From contig NZ_JAMXMV010000031.1 of assembly GCF_024055715.1 (NCBI RefSeq), positions 1 through 64,000 on the forward strand: a stretch of DNA of 64,000 nt. Reading direction: 5' to 3'. The notes beneath the pieces were generated by a model. It did not search any database and had not been told where the DNA came from. It saw only the letters and a program-made list of their open reading frames with translations. The position numbers and the translations under genes are program-made. This DNA is from Actinoallomurus soli (lineage in GTDB: Bacteria > Actinomycetota > Actinomycetes > Streptosporangiales > Streptosporangiaceae). Each line of letters opens with the position of its first letter. The first letter of the stretch is position 1. This document shows positions 55,597 to 63,717 of the stretch, piece after piece.

Positions 55597-56336
55597 GCCG
55601 CCTCCGCCTCCGCGTTCGGGACGACCGTGGTGGCGATCGCGAGATGGTCCTTGTCGGTGTAGTAGGCGCGGACGCGGACGCGGTCGGTGTCCCGCTGCAC
55701 GTGCCGCGCCGGGAACCGGACCTTGTTCTTCTTGTCCGGGATGTCGTCGATCCAGGTGGCGACGATCAGCCCGCCGAGACGCAGGTCCCAGAAGCCGCGC
55801 TCGGTCTCCACCGCGAAGGGGGCGTTGGGGAGTTCGGCGTGCCAGTGGTCGCCGGTGAGGCTCACCGTGCCCGGCACCTGCTGCGCCGTCTTGCGTCGGG
55901 TGGCGACGATCTCGGCGTCGGCGGGCGTCGCGCCGTACGCGAGGAACCCTTCGAGCGCCAGCTTCTCCTCGCCCGGGTGGACGGCGGTGACCTCGGCGTA
56001 CGGCTCGACCGTGCGTACGCTGACGCGCAGCCCGCCCGAGGGGGCGCGGAAGGTCCGCAGCGCCCGGCCGCGAGGGCGGCGGGCGTACTCCGCGAGGCCG
56101 TCGAGTGAGAAGCCCGGGTCCGTGGTGATGACCTCGGCGTCGGCGGCGTGCACCGACCAGGTGCCGGGGGTCAGGTCCAGCCGCGACAGGTCGGCGGCCT
56201 CGCCGTCGAGGTCGATCGCGTGCGCGGCGCCGTCCCGGCGGAGCGTGAGGCTGGTCCCGTCGGCCGGCGGCTCGGCCCAGCGGATACGCAGGACGTCGTC
56301 TGCGTCGAGGCGTGCCGACGCGGCGAGTGCGACCAT
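55593..56336 (-). CDS. Unknown beta-rich protein coupled to the glycosyltransferase
   Basis: A 247-residue protein. ATG 56336 was chosen because the 29 codons before it lack protein character. It is predicted to be nearly all beta (VLRIRWAEPPADGTSLTLRR; LDLTPGTWSVHAADAEVITT; TVSLTGDHWHAELPNAPFAV), ending VRVRAYYTDKDHLAIATTVV. That closing pattern resembles the C-terminal beta domains of teichoic-acid-type polymerases in Thermomonosporaceae, which suggests a glycan-polymer role; this is a weak inference. Its stop overlaps the glycosyltransferase start (ATGA), so the two proteins are made together. Confidence 0.65.
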   Translation of the reverse strand: MVALAASARLDADDVLRIRWAEPPADGTSLTLRRDGAAHAIDLDGEAADLSRLDLTPGTWSVHAADAEVITTDPGFSLDGLAEYARRPRGRALRTFRAPSGGLRVSVRTVEPYAEVTAVHPGEEKLALEGFLAYGATPADAEIVATRRKTAQQVPGTVSLTGDHWHAELPNAPFAVETERGFWDLRLGGLIVATWIDDIPDKKNKVRFPARHVQRDTDRVRVRAYYTDKDHLAIATTVVPNAEAEAA

Positions 56337-56480
56337 CGCTGGGGGGATCCCTTCGTCCTGCCTATGTGTCCGGACATGGAACCAACACTCGGGTAAACGC
56401 CCGGCTAACCGCTTCCCGCACATCCGTGGTGAGTTCGCAGTAAGGACGCCCGCAGGTCGATCAAGGTTTACCGAAGGCCT

Positions 56481-56930
56481 CTAGAGCGGCAGCTTCATCC
56501 CCTCGTGGGTCGCTTCAAAACCGAGGGACTCGTAGAAGCGGATGGCGTCCGCGCGGCGCTTGTCGGAGGTCAGCTGGACGAGGCCGCAGCCGCGCCGCCG
56601 CGCCTCGCCGATCGCCCATTCGATCATCTGGTGGCCGAGACCGCGGCCCCGGTGGGCGCTGCCGACGCGGACCGCCTCGATCTGGGCGCGCTCGGTGCCC
56701 TTGCGGCTGAGGCCGGGGATGAAGGTCAACTGCAGTGTGCCGGCGACGTCGCCGTCGATGTCGGCCACGATCAGGTGGTTGCGCGGGTCGGCGTCGATGT
56801 CGGCGAAGGCGGCCCAGTAGGCGTCGATGTCGCCCTCGCGGCCGGCGCCGATCGCGTCGTCGGCGAGGAGCGCGACGATCGCCGGTACGTCGTTCATGGT
56901 GGCGCTGCGGAAGATCACATCGTTCGGCAC
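56481..56930 (-). CDS. GNAT-family N-acetyltransferase
   Basis: A 149-residue single-domain GNAT. It opens DVIFRSATMNDVPAIVALLA, and has the acetyl-CoA-binding motif VGSAHRGRGLGHQMIEWAIG (R/Q-x2-G-x-G/A) at about residues 90-108, followed by GCGLVQLTSDKRRADAIRFY and ESLGFEATHEGMKLPL at the C-terminus. The substrate is unknown. It starts about 35 bp from the double palindrome at 56966, so that operator may control it as well as the divergent small-protein/wbl operon. Confidence 0.9.
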   Translation of the reverse strand: MPNDVIFRSATMNDVPAIVALLADDAIGAGREGDIDAYWAAFADIDADPRNHLIVADIDGDVAGTLQLTFIPGLSRKGTERAQIEAVRVGSAHRGRGLGHQMIEWAIGEARRRGCGLVQLTSDKRRADAIRFYESLGFEATHEGMKLPL

Positions 56931-56965
56931 GGTCCAAAATTTTAGCCAGGATTGACACGACTCGT

Positions 56966-56992
56966 CGTAGTACTACCTTTGGTAGTACTACG
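56966..56992. promoter_or_regulatory. Double palindrome GTAGTACTAC: operator of the wbl operon
   Basis: CGTAGTACTACC (56966-56977) and GGTAGTACTACG (56981-56992) are a perfect 12-bp inverted repeat separated by TTT. Each arm contains the self-palindromic ten-mer GTAGTACTAC. A TTGACA box (56953-56958) lies just upstream, so a bound protein would cover the promoter of the plus-strand operon starting at 57021. The GNAT gene diverges on the other side. Confidence 0.85.
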
Positions 56993-57020
56993 ATTCGTCA
57001 ATAGCGCTACAGGAGGCGGC

Positions 57021-57257
57021 GTGACCGCACCGTCGACGATGCAGGCTCCCGCCCGGCTCCTGGACCGCCACTGCCAGGAGCTGGTCGCGGACGAGCTCAC
57101 CCGGTTGGCCCGCCGAGTCCCCTCGCTCGCGGAGGACCACCTCGGCGTCGTCGAGACGTCGCTCCGGCAGATCATCGATCGGCTGCTGCCGGTCCGGAGG
57201 CGCGCCGAGGCGCGCCCCGACACCCTGGCGGCCTTGTTCGACCTGGAGGCATCGTAA
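57021..57257 (+). CDS. Mini-protein resembling the glutamyl-tRNA reductase dimerisation domain
   Basis: A 78-residue, all-helical protein with GTG start 4 nt after AGGAGG. The segment RHCQELVADELTRLARRVPS, then LAEDHLGVVETSLRQIIDRL and LLPVRRRAEARPDTLAALFD follows the helical pattern and residue spacing (R/L-x-LP-x-L, then LTR-x-I-x-K-x-L-type) of the C-terminal dimerisation domain of HemA, the first enzyme of haem synthesis in bacteria. No catalytic or NADPH domain is present. Its stop overlaps the WhiB-like start (TAATG). It could modulate HemA or be a helical partner of the Wbl protein; both are inference. Confidence 0.65.
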   Translation: MTAPSTMQAPARLLDRHCQELVADELTRLARRVPSLAEDHLGVVETSLRQIIDRLLPVRRRAEARPDTLAALFDLEAS

Positions 57258-57514
57258 TGATCGAACACTGGACGGATCTCGCGGCCTGCCGAAGCGCCGA
57301 CCCCGAACTGTTCTTCCCGGTCAGCACCGCCGGGCCGGCCCTGGACCAGGTGGACGAGGCCAAGCAGGTGTGCGCGCGCTGTCCCGTGTCCTCGGACTGC
57401 CTCGCCTGGGCGCTGCGCGCGGGCGAGTCGGCCGGCATCTGGGGCGGGACCACCCCCGACGAGCGCCGCTACCTGCGCCTGAGGCCTCTGCCCGCCGCGC
57501 CCGCCTGGCACTGA
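57257..57514 (+). CDS. WhiB-like iron-sulfur transcription factor
   Basis: An 85-residue Wbl protein. Four cysteines C11, C39, C42 and C48 (pattern C-x27-C-x2-C-x5-C) would ligate a 4Fe-4S cluster sensitive to O2 and NO. The turn GESAGIWGGTTPDERR is the family G(I/V)WGG motif for sigma-factor contact, and the C-terminus (RRYLRLRPLP) is only moderately basic. It is translationally coupled to the upstream mini-protein and driven from the operator region at 56966. The target genes are unknown. Confidence 0.94.
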   Translation: MIEHWTDLAACRSADPELFFPVSTAGPALDQVDEAKQVCARCPVSSDCLAWALRAGESAGIWGGTTPDERRYLRLRPLPAAPAWH

Positions 57515-57532
57515 TCCGCACGGGCGCCCTGC

Positions 57533-57614
57533 ACTGAGCCGTACGGCGAGCGTCACTGAGCCGTACGGCGGCCGACACTGAGCCGTACGGCCGCCCGGTC
57601 TCGAGCCGTACGGC
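57533..57614. repeat. Four direct repeats with a 22-bp period
   Basis: ACTGAGCCGTACGGC occurs at 57533, 57555 and 57577 with exactly 22-bp spacing; a fourth, degenerate copy GAGCCGTACGGC is at 57603. Two helical turns separate the units. CCGTACGG is itself palindromic. The array lies between the wbl gene and the rhomboid gene, about 50 bp before the latter. Confidence 0.85.
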
Positions 57615-57663
57615 GGGCTGCGTTCTTATTTCACCCCGACCGTCCGGGACGTACGGTTGCGCT

Positions 57664-58290
57664 ATGCCCGACTCGTCGATCACCGAGCGCTCCCCGCGCG
57701 ACGGAATCACCTACCACGCCGCGCGCGCGGTCAGCGCGTTGTTCATCACCGTCGTGCTGCTCGGCGTCTGCTGGGTGGTGGAGGTCGTGAACTACAACGG
57801 TGATCTCAACCAGGAGTACGGCATCCAGCCGCACAACGTGCACGCCCTGTGGCACATCTTCACGGCGCCGTTCCTGCACGCCGGCCTCGACCACATCATG
57901 GCCAACTCGGTGCCGCTGGCGATCTTCGGCTTTCTGACGGCGCTGCGCGGCCTGGGCCGCTTCCTCGCCGTCAGCCTCATCGTGATGGTCGTCAGCGGCC
58001 TCGGCGTGTGGTTCCTGGCCGCCTCGAACGCCGTGACCGTGGGGGCGAGCGGACTGATCTTCGGCTACTTCGGCTACCTGCTGGCGCGCGGCTTCTTCGA
58101 ACGCCGCATCCTGGACATCCTCCTCGGCGTCGCCATCGCCTTGGTGTACGGCACGATGATCTTCGGCGCGCTGCCGGGGCAGCCGGGGATCTCGTGGCAG
58201 GCGCACCTGTTCGGGCTGATCGGCGGCGTACTCGCCGCGGGGCTGACCCGCCGCCGCAGCGGACCCGCGGCGCTGCCACCCCTCGTCTGA
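57664..58290 (+). CDS. Rhomboid-family intramembrane serine protease
   Basis: A 208-residue membrane protein with six helices. The catalytic dyad is present: S129 in TVGASGLIFGYFG (the GxSG motif) and H181 in ISWQAHLFGLIGG in the last helix. WHIFTAPFLHAGLDHIMANS supplies the conserved His and Asn (N81) that stabilise the oxyanion. It cleaves membrane-anchored substrates within the bilayer; substrates are unknown. It is close downstream of the 22-bp repeat array, which overlaps its probable promoter. Confidence 0.93.
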   Translation: MPDSSITERSPRDGITYHAARAVSALFITVVLLGVCWVVEVVNYNGDLNQEYGIQPHNVHALWHIFTAPFLHAGLDHIMANSVPLAIFGFLTALRGLGRFLAVSLIVMVVSGLGVWFLAASNAVTVGASGLIFGYFGYLLARGFFERRILDILLGVAIALVYGTMIFGALPGQPGISWQAHLFGLIGGVLAAGLTRRRSGPAALPPLV

Positions 58291-58381
58291 AGCCCCTGCG
58301 CGCGCGGCGCCGCCGCCGGTCGCCCGACTGCCGCACGCGCGGCGCGGCCGCTCGCCGTCCGGCTCCTGCTCGCGACCCGCG

Positions 58382-59107
58382 TCAGCCGCGGACGCTGACG
58401 TCGGTGACGTTCGCGTCGCCCGGGGTCGTCAGCGCGTTCACGATCACCGTGGCGACCGTACGGGCCGACATGTAGTCCGCCGGGTCGTACTCCCCGCCCT
58501 CCTGATCGCGGACCTTGCGCTGCATCTCGCTCGCCGTGCGGCCGGGGTAGACCGACGTGACCCGAATGTCCGGCTCCTCCTCGCGGAGCGCGTCGGCGAG
58601 GGCCCGCAGAGCGTGCTTGCTGGCGGCGTACGCGGCCCACCCGCCACGGGCGCGCAGTCCCGAGCCCGAGTTCACGAAGACGACGTGGCCGCGGGCCACG
58701 CGCAGCAGCGGCAGCAGGAGGCGGGTCAGCTCGGCGGGGGCGGCCGTGTTCACCAGCAGTTGTTCGACCCACGTGCTCGGCGAGGCCTCCGCGACCGTGC
58801 CCAGCTCGACCACGCCGGCACTGTGCACGATCCCGTCCAGCGCCGGCAGGTCGGCGCGGACGAGCTGCGCCTCGATCCGCCGGGGGTCGGACAGGTCCAG
58901 CTCCAGGGTCCACACGCGATCCTCGCCCGTCGGGTGGGCCGTCGGCTCGACGGCCAGCGCGGTCGGGGAGACGAGCCGCAGCGCGGTCTCCTCCAGCCGC
59001 TCGGCCGACCGCCCGACGAGGATGAGCGAGTGCCCGGCGTCGTACAGCAGGTCGGCGACGGCCGAGCCGATGCCGCCCGTGGCCCCGGTGATCAAATAGG
59101 TTCCCAC
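58382..59107 (-). CDS. Short-chain dehydrogenase/reductase
   Basis: A 241-residue classical SDR with GTG start. The cofactor motif is GTYLITGATGGIGSAVADLL (TGxxxGIG). IVHSAGVVELG replaces the usual NNAG, the catalytic Ser is in VVFVNSGSGLRARGGW, and Y-A-A-S-K in GWAAYAASKHALRALADALR gives Tyr and Lys. EEEPDIRVTSVYPGRTASEM is typical of the C-terminal half. The substrate is unknown. It follows the pentapeptide-like membrane-protein gene by 23 bp on the same strand, so the two may be co-transcribed. Confidence 0.88.
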   Translation of the reverse strand: MGTYLITGATGGIGSAVADLLYDAGHSLILVGRSAERLEETALRLVSPTALAVEPTAHPTGEDRVWTLELDLSDPRRIEAQLVRADLPALDGIVHSAGVVELGTVAEASPSTWVEQLLVNTAAPAELTRLLLPLLRVARGHVVFVNSGSGLRARGGWAAYAASKHALRALADALREEEPDIRVTSVYPGRTASEMQRKVRDQEGGEYDPADYMSARTVATVIVNALTTPGDANVTDVSVRG

Positions 59108-59130
59108 GCCCTCATTCTTCTCCCCCCGGC

Positions 59131-60648
59131 TCAGGAGGGACGCAGCACCCGCGCGACGCCGGAGATCAGCGCGGTGGCGAGGATCCAGCCCGTGCCGGTC
59201 AGCGACCAGGCGAGCCAGCGGGACCAGCCGACCGGGTCCCACGCGCTGCGCTGCCCGAACGTCTCGATCGGCAGCATCAGGTCGAGCGTGTAGATCAGCG
59301 CGTGGAAGTGCGGCCGCTCGTCCGGCTGCTTGATCGTGTGCGGGTGGTCGATGCTGAACACCGTCGTACCCACGGCGACCAGCACCGCCAGCCACACGGC
59401 GGCGATCCAGGGGCGATAGCCGTACCCGACCGTCCAGTCGAGCACCACGCCCCACGCCCGGCCGATCGGCCCGAGGCTCCGCCGCCGGGCCCGCTGCTTG
59501 GCCAGCTGGCATTTGCGGGCCAGGTCGTCCCGGCCGATCCGGCGCAGCCACGCGGCGAGCTGCTCGTACGGCTGCGGGCGGAACCCATGGGGGTCACGGG
59601 AGATCCAGTCGAGCCGCTGGCCCTCCTCCGGCTCCCCGCGCAGCGTCTCGTACACGAGGCCGTTGAGCCGCAGCCGTTCGGGCCAGACGTCGGGCCGGTC
59701 GAGGATGACGTCGATGCGGGAGTACCCCAGCGTGACCTCGCCCTGGATCGGCTCGCGGGGGATGAGGATCAGTTCCTTGACGTCGGCGTGGCTCAGGTGC
59801 AGGGCGCGCCGGCCGGCGGCGCGGATCGCGCCCTGGTCGAACGAGAGCGTGCCGTCGATCCGCGCGCCGCGCAGGCGCACCGGACCCTCGGCGGTGAAGC
59901 CCGCGCTGCACTCCATCCGGTCCTGGACGATCATGTTGTCGCCGTCCAGCGCGCAGGCGGCGTCGCGCACCGTCGTCCCGTACATGAACAGGCCGCCCGT
60001 CATGCGGGAGCCGGTCAGGCGCACCTCGCCGGTGATGTCGGAGTTGCGGATGTACGCGCCGGCGTCGACCGTGAGCAGGCCCGCGTACAGGGCGTACCCG
60101 CCGGGGTTGCGCAGGCGCACGTTGTTCATGCGGAACCCGCCGGACAGGGCCGCCCGCGTCAGCCGTACCTCGCCCTCGATCAGCGACTCCGACAGGCTGA
60201 GGTAGCCGTCCACCTGCAGCCCGCCGCCGTCGAACCCGGGGAACACGCAGGCGCTCAGCCGCATCTGCCGGGCGCGGGCGTTGGAGAAGTCGGGGCGTTC
60301 CTCGAGGACGCAGTGTTCGAGGCGGAGCTCGCAGCCGACCTCGCCGCCGGAGACGTTCAGCACGCCGGTGACGCGCGCGCCGCGCAGGCGTACGGCGGGC
60401 ACGTGCCCGGGCGCCGGCTCGCGCGCGCCGAGCAGGAGGGCGGAGATGACCTCGGCCCGGATCGTACGGTCCGGGGCGCCGGTCCTGGGCGGGCGTTCGT
60501 CGCCGAGCGACACGAGCGTGCCCGTCGGGTACGCGTCCCAGAGCCGTCGCTCGGAGCGGGTGAGCCGCAGTCGTCGCTCGGAGGGTGTCTGCCGCAGTCG
60601 TCGCTCTCCGTCCCGCCGCGCGCGGACGGCGCTCCACCGATCGGCCAC
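59131..60648 (-). CDS. Membrane-anchored repeat protein (pentapeptide-like right-handed helix)
   Basis: A 505-residue protein. The basic N-terminus (about 12-38) has three repeats of ERRLR-x-T-x-S. Residues about 80-330 form a regular series of short strands (LRGARVTGVLNVSGGEVGCE; LSESLIEGEVRLTRAALSGG; IRNSDITGEVRLTGSRMTGG), a pattern of a beta-helix related to pentapeptide repeats. The C-terminal 120 residues contain two or three membrane helices (PWIAAVWLAVLVAVGTTVFS; LAWSLTGTGWILATALISGV). Relatives are sometimes labelled membrane-associated oxidoreductases without evidence. The function is unknown; a scaffolding or signalling role at the membrane is plausible. Confidence 0.8.
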   Translation of the reverse strand: MADRWSAVRARRDGERRLRQTPSERRLRLTRSERRLWDAYPTGTLVSLGDERPPRTGAPDRTIRAEVISALLLGAREPAPGHVPAVRLRGARVTGVLNVSGGEVGCELRLEHCVLEERPDFSNARARQMRLSACVFPGFDGGGLQVDGYLSLSESLIEGEVRLTRAALSGGFRMNNVRLRNPGGYALYAGLLTVDAGAYIRNSDITGEVRLTGSRMTGGLFMYGTTVRDAACALDGDNMIVQDRMECSAGFTAEGPVRLRGARIDGTLSFDQGAIRAAGRRALHLSHADVKELILIPREPIQGEVTLGYSRIDVILDRPDVWPERLRLNGLVYETLRGEPEEGQRLDWISRDPHGFRPQPYEQLAAWLRRIGRDDLARKCQLAKQRARRRSLGPIGRAWGVVLDWTVGYGYRPWIAAVWLAVLVAVGTTVFSIDHPHTIKQPDERPHFHALIYTLDLMLPIETFGQRSAWDPVGWSRWLAWSLTGTGWILATALISGVARVLRPS

Positions 60649-60861
60649 AGACGGTCATCGTACGGCTTCGTGATCACCAAGCGTGCGTCGGATGTCATAC
60701 GGGACGGAGCCGCCTGGGCAAGCCGCGATCATCCGTTTCACCGTCGAACGCCCATATTCCGGTACGCAGTTGTCTGTTCAGTTACTCACGGGTAGCATCA
60801 GGTGTTACTGACTGGTACGTAACCGGGTGCGACCCGCCCGCCCGAGAGCAACGGGGTGTTC
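60649..60861. other. Divergent intergenic region before the acyl-CoA dehydrogenase
   Basis: About 210 bp between divergent genes. TGTTACTGACTGGTACGTAACCGG (60800-60823) contains GTTAC-N11-GTAAC (60801-60821), a dyad close to the dehydrogenase promoter, which could be a FadR/TetR-type site. Nothing else is recognised. Confidence 0.4.
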
Positions 60862-62694
60862 ATGGGGCACTACAAGAGCAACCTGCGTGACATCGAGTTC
60901 AACCTCTTCGAGGTCCTCGGCCGTCAGGAGATCCTGGGCACCGGACCGTTCGGCGAGGTCGACGAGGCCACCGCGCGCAGCGTCCTGGACGAGGTGAACC
61001 GCCTCGCCACCGGTGTGCTCGCCGAGTCCTTCGAGGACGCGGACCGGCACCCGCCCGTGTTCGACCCCGAGACGCACTCGGTGACGATGCCCGAGAGCTT
61101 CAAGAAGTCCTTCCGGGCCTACTTCAACGACGCCGAGTGGTGGCGCCTCGAACTGCCGACCGAGCTCGGCGGCATGAACGCCCCGCGCACCCTGCACTGG
61201 GCCGTCGCCGAGCTGATCCTCGGCGCGAACCCGGCGATCTGGATGTTCTCCAGCGGCCCGAGCTTCGCCCAGCTCCTGTGGCGCATCGGCACCCCGGAGC
61301 AGAAGAAGCTCGCCGAGATGGCCGTCGAGAAGCACTGGGGCTCCACCATGGTGCTGACCGAGCCCGACGCGGGCTCCGACGTCGGCGCCGGCCGTACGAA
61401 GGCGATCCAGCAGCCCGACGGCACCTGGCACATCGAGGGCGTCAAGCGCTTCATCACCAGCGCCGAGCACGACATGGCCGACAACATCCTGCACTACGTG
61501 CTGGCCCGCCCCGAGGGCGCCAAGCCGGGCACCAAGGGCCTGTCGATGTTCATCGTGCCGAAGTACCTCGTCGACACCGAGACCGGTGAGCTCGGCGAGC
61601 GCAACGGCGTCTACGTCACCAACGTCGAGAAGAAGATGGGTCTGAAGGTCTCCACGACCTGCGAGCTCACCTTCGGCGAGAAGCACCCCGCCATCGGCTA
61701 CCTCGTGGGCGACGTCCACGAGGGCATCAAGCAGATGTTCATGATCATCGAGCAGGCCCGCATGATGGTCGGCACCAAGGCGATCTCGACGCTGTCCACC
61801 GGTTACCTCAACGCGCTCGAGTACGCCAAGGAGCGCGTCCAGGGCGCCGACCTGACCAAGATGGCCGACAAGACCGCGCCGCGCGTCACCATCACCCACC
61901 ACCCCGACGTACGCCGCCTGCTCATGCTGCAGAAGGCCTACGCCGAGGGCATGCGGGCGCTCGTCCTCTACACCGCCACCTACCAGGACAAGGCGCAACT
62001 CGCCGAGGCCTCCGGCGAACCGGACAAGCTCGCCGAGAAGGTCAACGACCTGCTGCTGCCCATCGTCAAGGGCGTCGGCTCCGAGCGCGCGTACGAGGTG
62101 CTGACCCAGTCGCTGCAGACCCTCGGCGGCTCCGGCTTCCTGCAGGACTACCCGATCGAGCAGTACATCCGGGACGCCAAGATCGACTCCCTGTACGAGG
62201 GCACCACGGCGATCCAGGGCATGGACTTCTTCTTCCGCAAGATCCTGCGGGACAACGGCGAGGCGCTGCAGCACCTCGCCGGGCAGATCAAGGAGTTCGC
62301 GGAGAGCGAGGCGGGCAACGGCCGGCTCAAGAAGGAGCGCGAGCTGCTCGGCAAGGCCCTTGAGGACGCCCAGGGCATCCTCAACCCGATGATCGGCTGG
62401 GCGCTCGGCTCGATGGAACGCCCGGAGGAGATCTACAAGGTGGGCCTCAACACCACCCGCCTCCTCATGGCCCTCGGCGACGTCGTCATCGCCTGGCTGC
62501 TCTGCCGCCAGGCCGAGGTCGCGCTCACCAAGTTGAGCGGCGAGGCCTCCGAGGCCGACAAGGCGTTCTACACCGGCAAGATCGCGGCCGCCCAGTTCTT
62601 CTGCGCGACCCAGCTGCCGAAGCTCGCCGCCGAGCGCGCGATCACCGAGGCCACCACCGGCGACCTGATGGACCTCCCCGAAGAGGCCTTCTGA
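60862..62694 (+). CDS. Acyl-CoA dehydrogenase (long FadE type)
   Basis: A 610-residue flavoenzyme that oxidises acyl-CoA to trans-2-enoyl-CoA. ATG 60862 is preferred to a GTG six bases earlier. It opens with [20 protein letters not shown], typical of the long AcdB/FadE group. The FAD-binding core has [40 protein letters not shown] and [20 protein letters not shown]. The C-terminal helices include [20 protein letters not shown] and [20 protein letters not shown], with the catalytic Glu probably in YEGTTAIQ. The extra C-terminal 120 residues are usual in this subgroup. A 15-bp-stem terminator follows. Confidence 0.95.
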   Translation: MGHYKSNLRDIEFNLFEVLGRQEILGTGPFGEVDEATARSVLDEVNRLATGVLAESFEDADRHPPVFDPETHSVTMPESFKKSFRAYFNDAEWWRLELPTELGGMNAPRTLHWAVAELILGANPAIWMFSSGPSFAQLLWRIGTPEQKKLAEMAVEKHWGSTMVLTEPDAGSDVGAGRTKAIQQPDGTWHIEGVKRFITSAEHDMADNILHYVLARPEGAKPGTKGLSMFIVPKYLVDTETGELGERNGVYVTNVEKKMGLKVSTTCELTFGEKHPAIGYLVGDVHEGIKQMFMIIEQARMMVGTKAISTLSTGYLNALEYAKERVQGADLTKMADKTAPRVTITHHPDVRRLLMLQKAYAEGMRALVLYTATYQDKAQLAEASGEPDKLAEKVNDLLLPIVKGVGSERAYEVLTQSLQTLGGSGFLQDYPIEQYIRDAKIDSLYEGTTAIQGMDFFFRKILRDNGEALQHLAGQIKEFAESEAGNGRLKKERELLGKALEDAQGILNPMIGWALGSMERPEEIYKVGLNTTRLLMALGDVVIAWLLCRQAEVALTKLSGEASEADKAFYTGKIAAAQFFCATQLPKLAAERAITEATTGDLMDLPEEAF

Positions 62695-62711
62695 CGCGGA
62701 TGACCTGACGA

Positions 62712-62746
62712 GATGCCCGTCGCCCCGATCCGGGGCGACGGGCATC
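62712..62746. terminator. 15-bp stem terminator after the acyl-CoA dehydrogenase
   Basis: GATGCCCGTCGCCCC (62712-62726) and GGGGCGACGGGCATC (62732-62746) are perfect arms around five bases. A second, weaker hairpin, TCGCCGT-GCCC-ACGGCGA (62776-62793), follows. Confidence 0.85.
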
Positions 62747-62909
62747 GGTTCTTCCGGCGGTCTCGCCGAGGGTCTTCGCCGTGCCCACGGCGACCGTCCG
62801 GGTTCCGAGTTCGTGGCCGGACCCGCGGAGGGTGAGCCGCCGGGCCGACAGGTCGACGTCCCGGTGGCGACGACGGCAAGGGTGTCGACATCGCTGCTGC
62901 GACGCACGA

Positions 62910-63365
62910 TCAGTTGTGCCGTTGAGGATGAATTTCAGGGCGGTAAGCGTAGACCGTGGTCCCCTGTTCCAGGACGTGCCAGTCGGTCGCGCAGAGCGTA
63001 TTGGTCTTGGACTCCTGACCACTGGGCCACCACGAGGCGGTCAGGGTCGCCGGCGTGTGGGAAGGGGCGGCTCGGTGGCAGGCTGTGAGCGCTTTGGGAT
63101 CGTCGAGGGTGAAGCGAAGTATGCGCTCCGAGCCGGTGGTGCGAATGGTCTCGGAGACCGAGCGCGCCTGGTCCGGTACCCAGCTCGGCAGTTGGGTCTG
63201 TCGATCGCTCTTGCCGGCCGTGGCCGTCGTATAGGAGACGGTCTTAATGTGGCCGTTCGTTTTCTCCTTGACGCCTTCGGAAAGACCGCAACCGGTGAGG
63301 GCGGTTGCGGCCGCCGCCCCAATGGCCAGTGCGGCCGCCCAGCGGGCCGTCTTGTTCTCGTCCAT
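62910..63365 (-). CDS. Small lipoprotein
   Basis: A 151-residue precursor starting at MDENKTARWAAALAIGAAAA. The lipobox LTGC gives a lipidated Cys near residue 26 of this start. The mature part of about 125 residues has HIKTVSYTTATAGKSDRQTQ, LPSWVPDQARSVSETIRTTG, then ERILRFTLDDPKALTACHRA and two further cysteines (ALTACHRA; TLCATDW) that may form a disulfide. It resembles short secreted proteins of actinomycetes with an R-x-T-G-x-x-R-I-x-R sensing-like core; function unknown. Confidence 0.75.
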   Translation of the reverse strand: MDENKTARWAAALAIGAAAATALTGCGLSEGVKEKTNGHIKTVSYTTATAGKSDRQTQLPSWVPDQARSVSETIRTTGSERILRFTLDDPKALTACHRAAPSHTPATLTASWWPSGQESKTNTLCATDWHVLEQGTTVYAYRPEIHPQRHN

Positions 63366-63717
63366 GCCGTGAGTCAACCGTTCCCGGGCTCCTGCGGGCG
63401 TCCGTCGCGCGGCTATTGTCGATCAGCCGGCGGGCGGACGGGCGCATGCGCTTCAAGTCGTACGCGCCCCTGGTCTTCCGCCCAGGCGCTTCACCGGGGC
63501 CGGTTCGCACAATCCAAGGCGCCGGTACTGATCCTGGTCGTGGCCTCGTCCGGCGCTCTTCCGGCTGTGCCGTCCGCCCACAGGATGATCAGCCCATGCG
63601 ACTGAGGTCGCACGAGGCCAGAGGGAAAAAGCCGTCTTTACGGCGACGTAGGCGCTGAACACCGCTCATTAACTTTGGGGGAATTCCGCGACTACGAGGA
63701 GATGTCAATGCTCAACC
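63366..63717. other. Intergenic region, no gene supported
   Basis: About 350 bp between the divergent lipoprotein and hydrolase genes. Short open frames show no recognisable protein. TTAACTTTGGGGGAATT (63669-63685) is an AT-richer stretch about 40 bp before the hydrolase start and the likely promoter site, followed by GAGGAG before ATG 63718. Confidence 0.4.

Noticed and set aside
57533-57614. Replication origin iterons
   Set aside because: Only four units, no replication initiator gene or AT-rich unwinding region nearby; a regulatory array is more likely.
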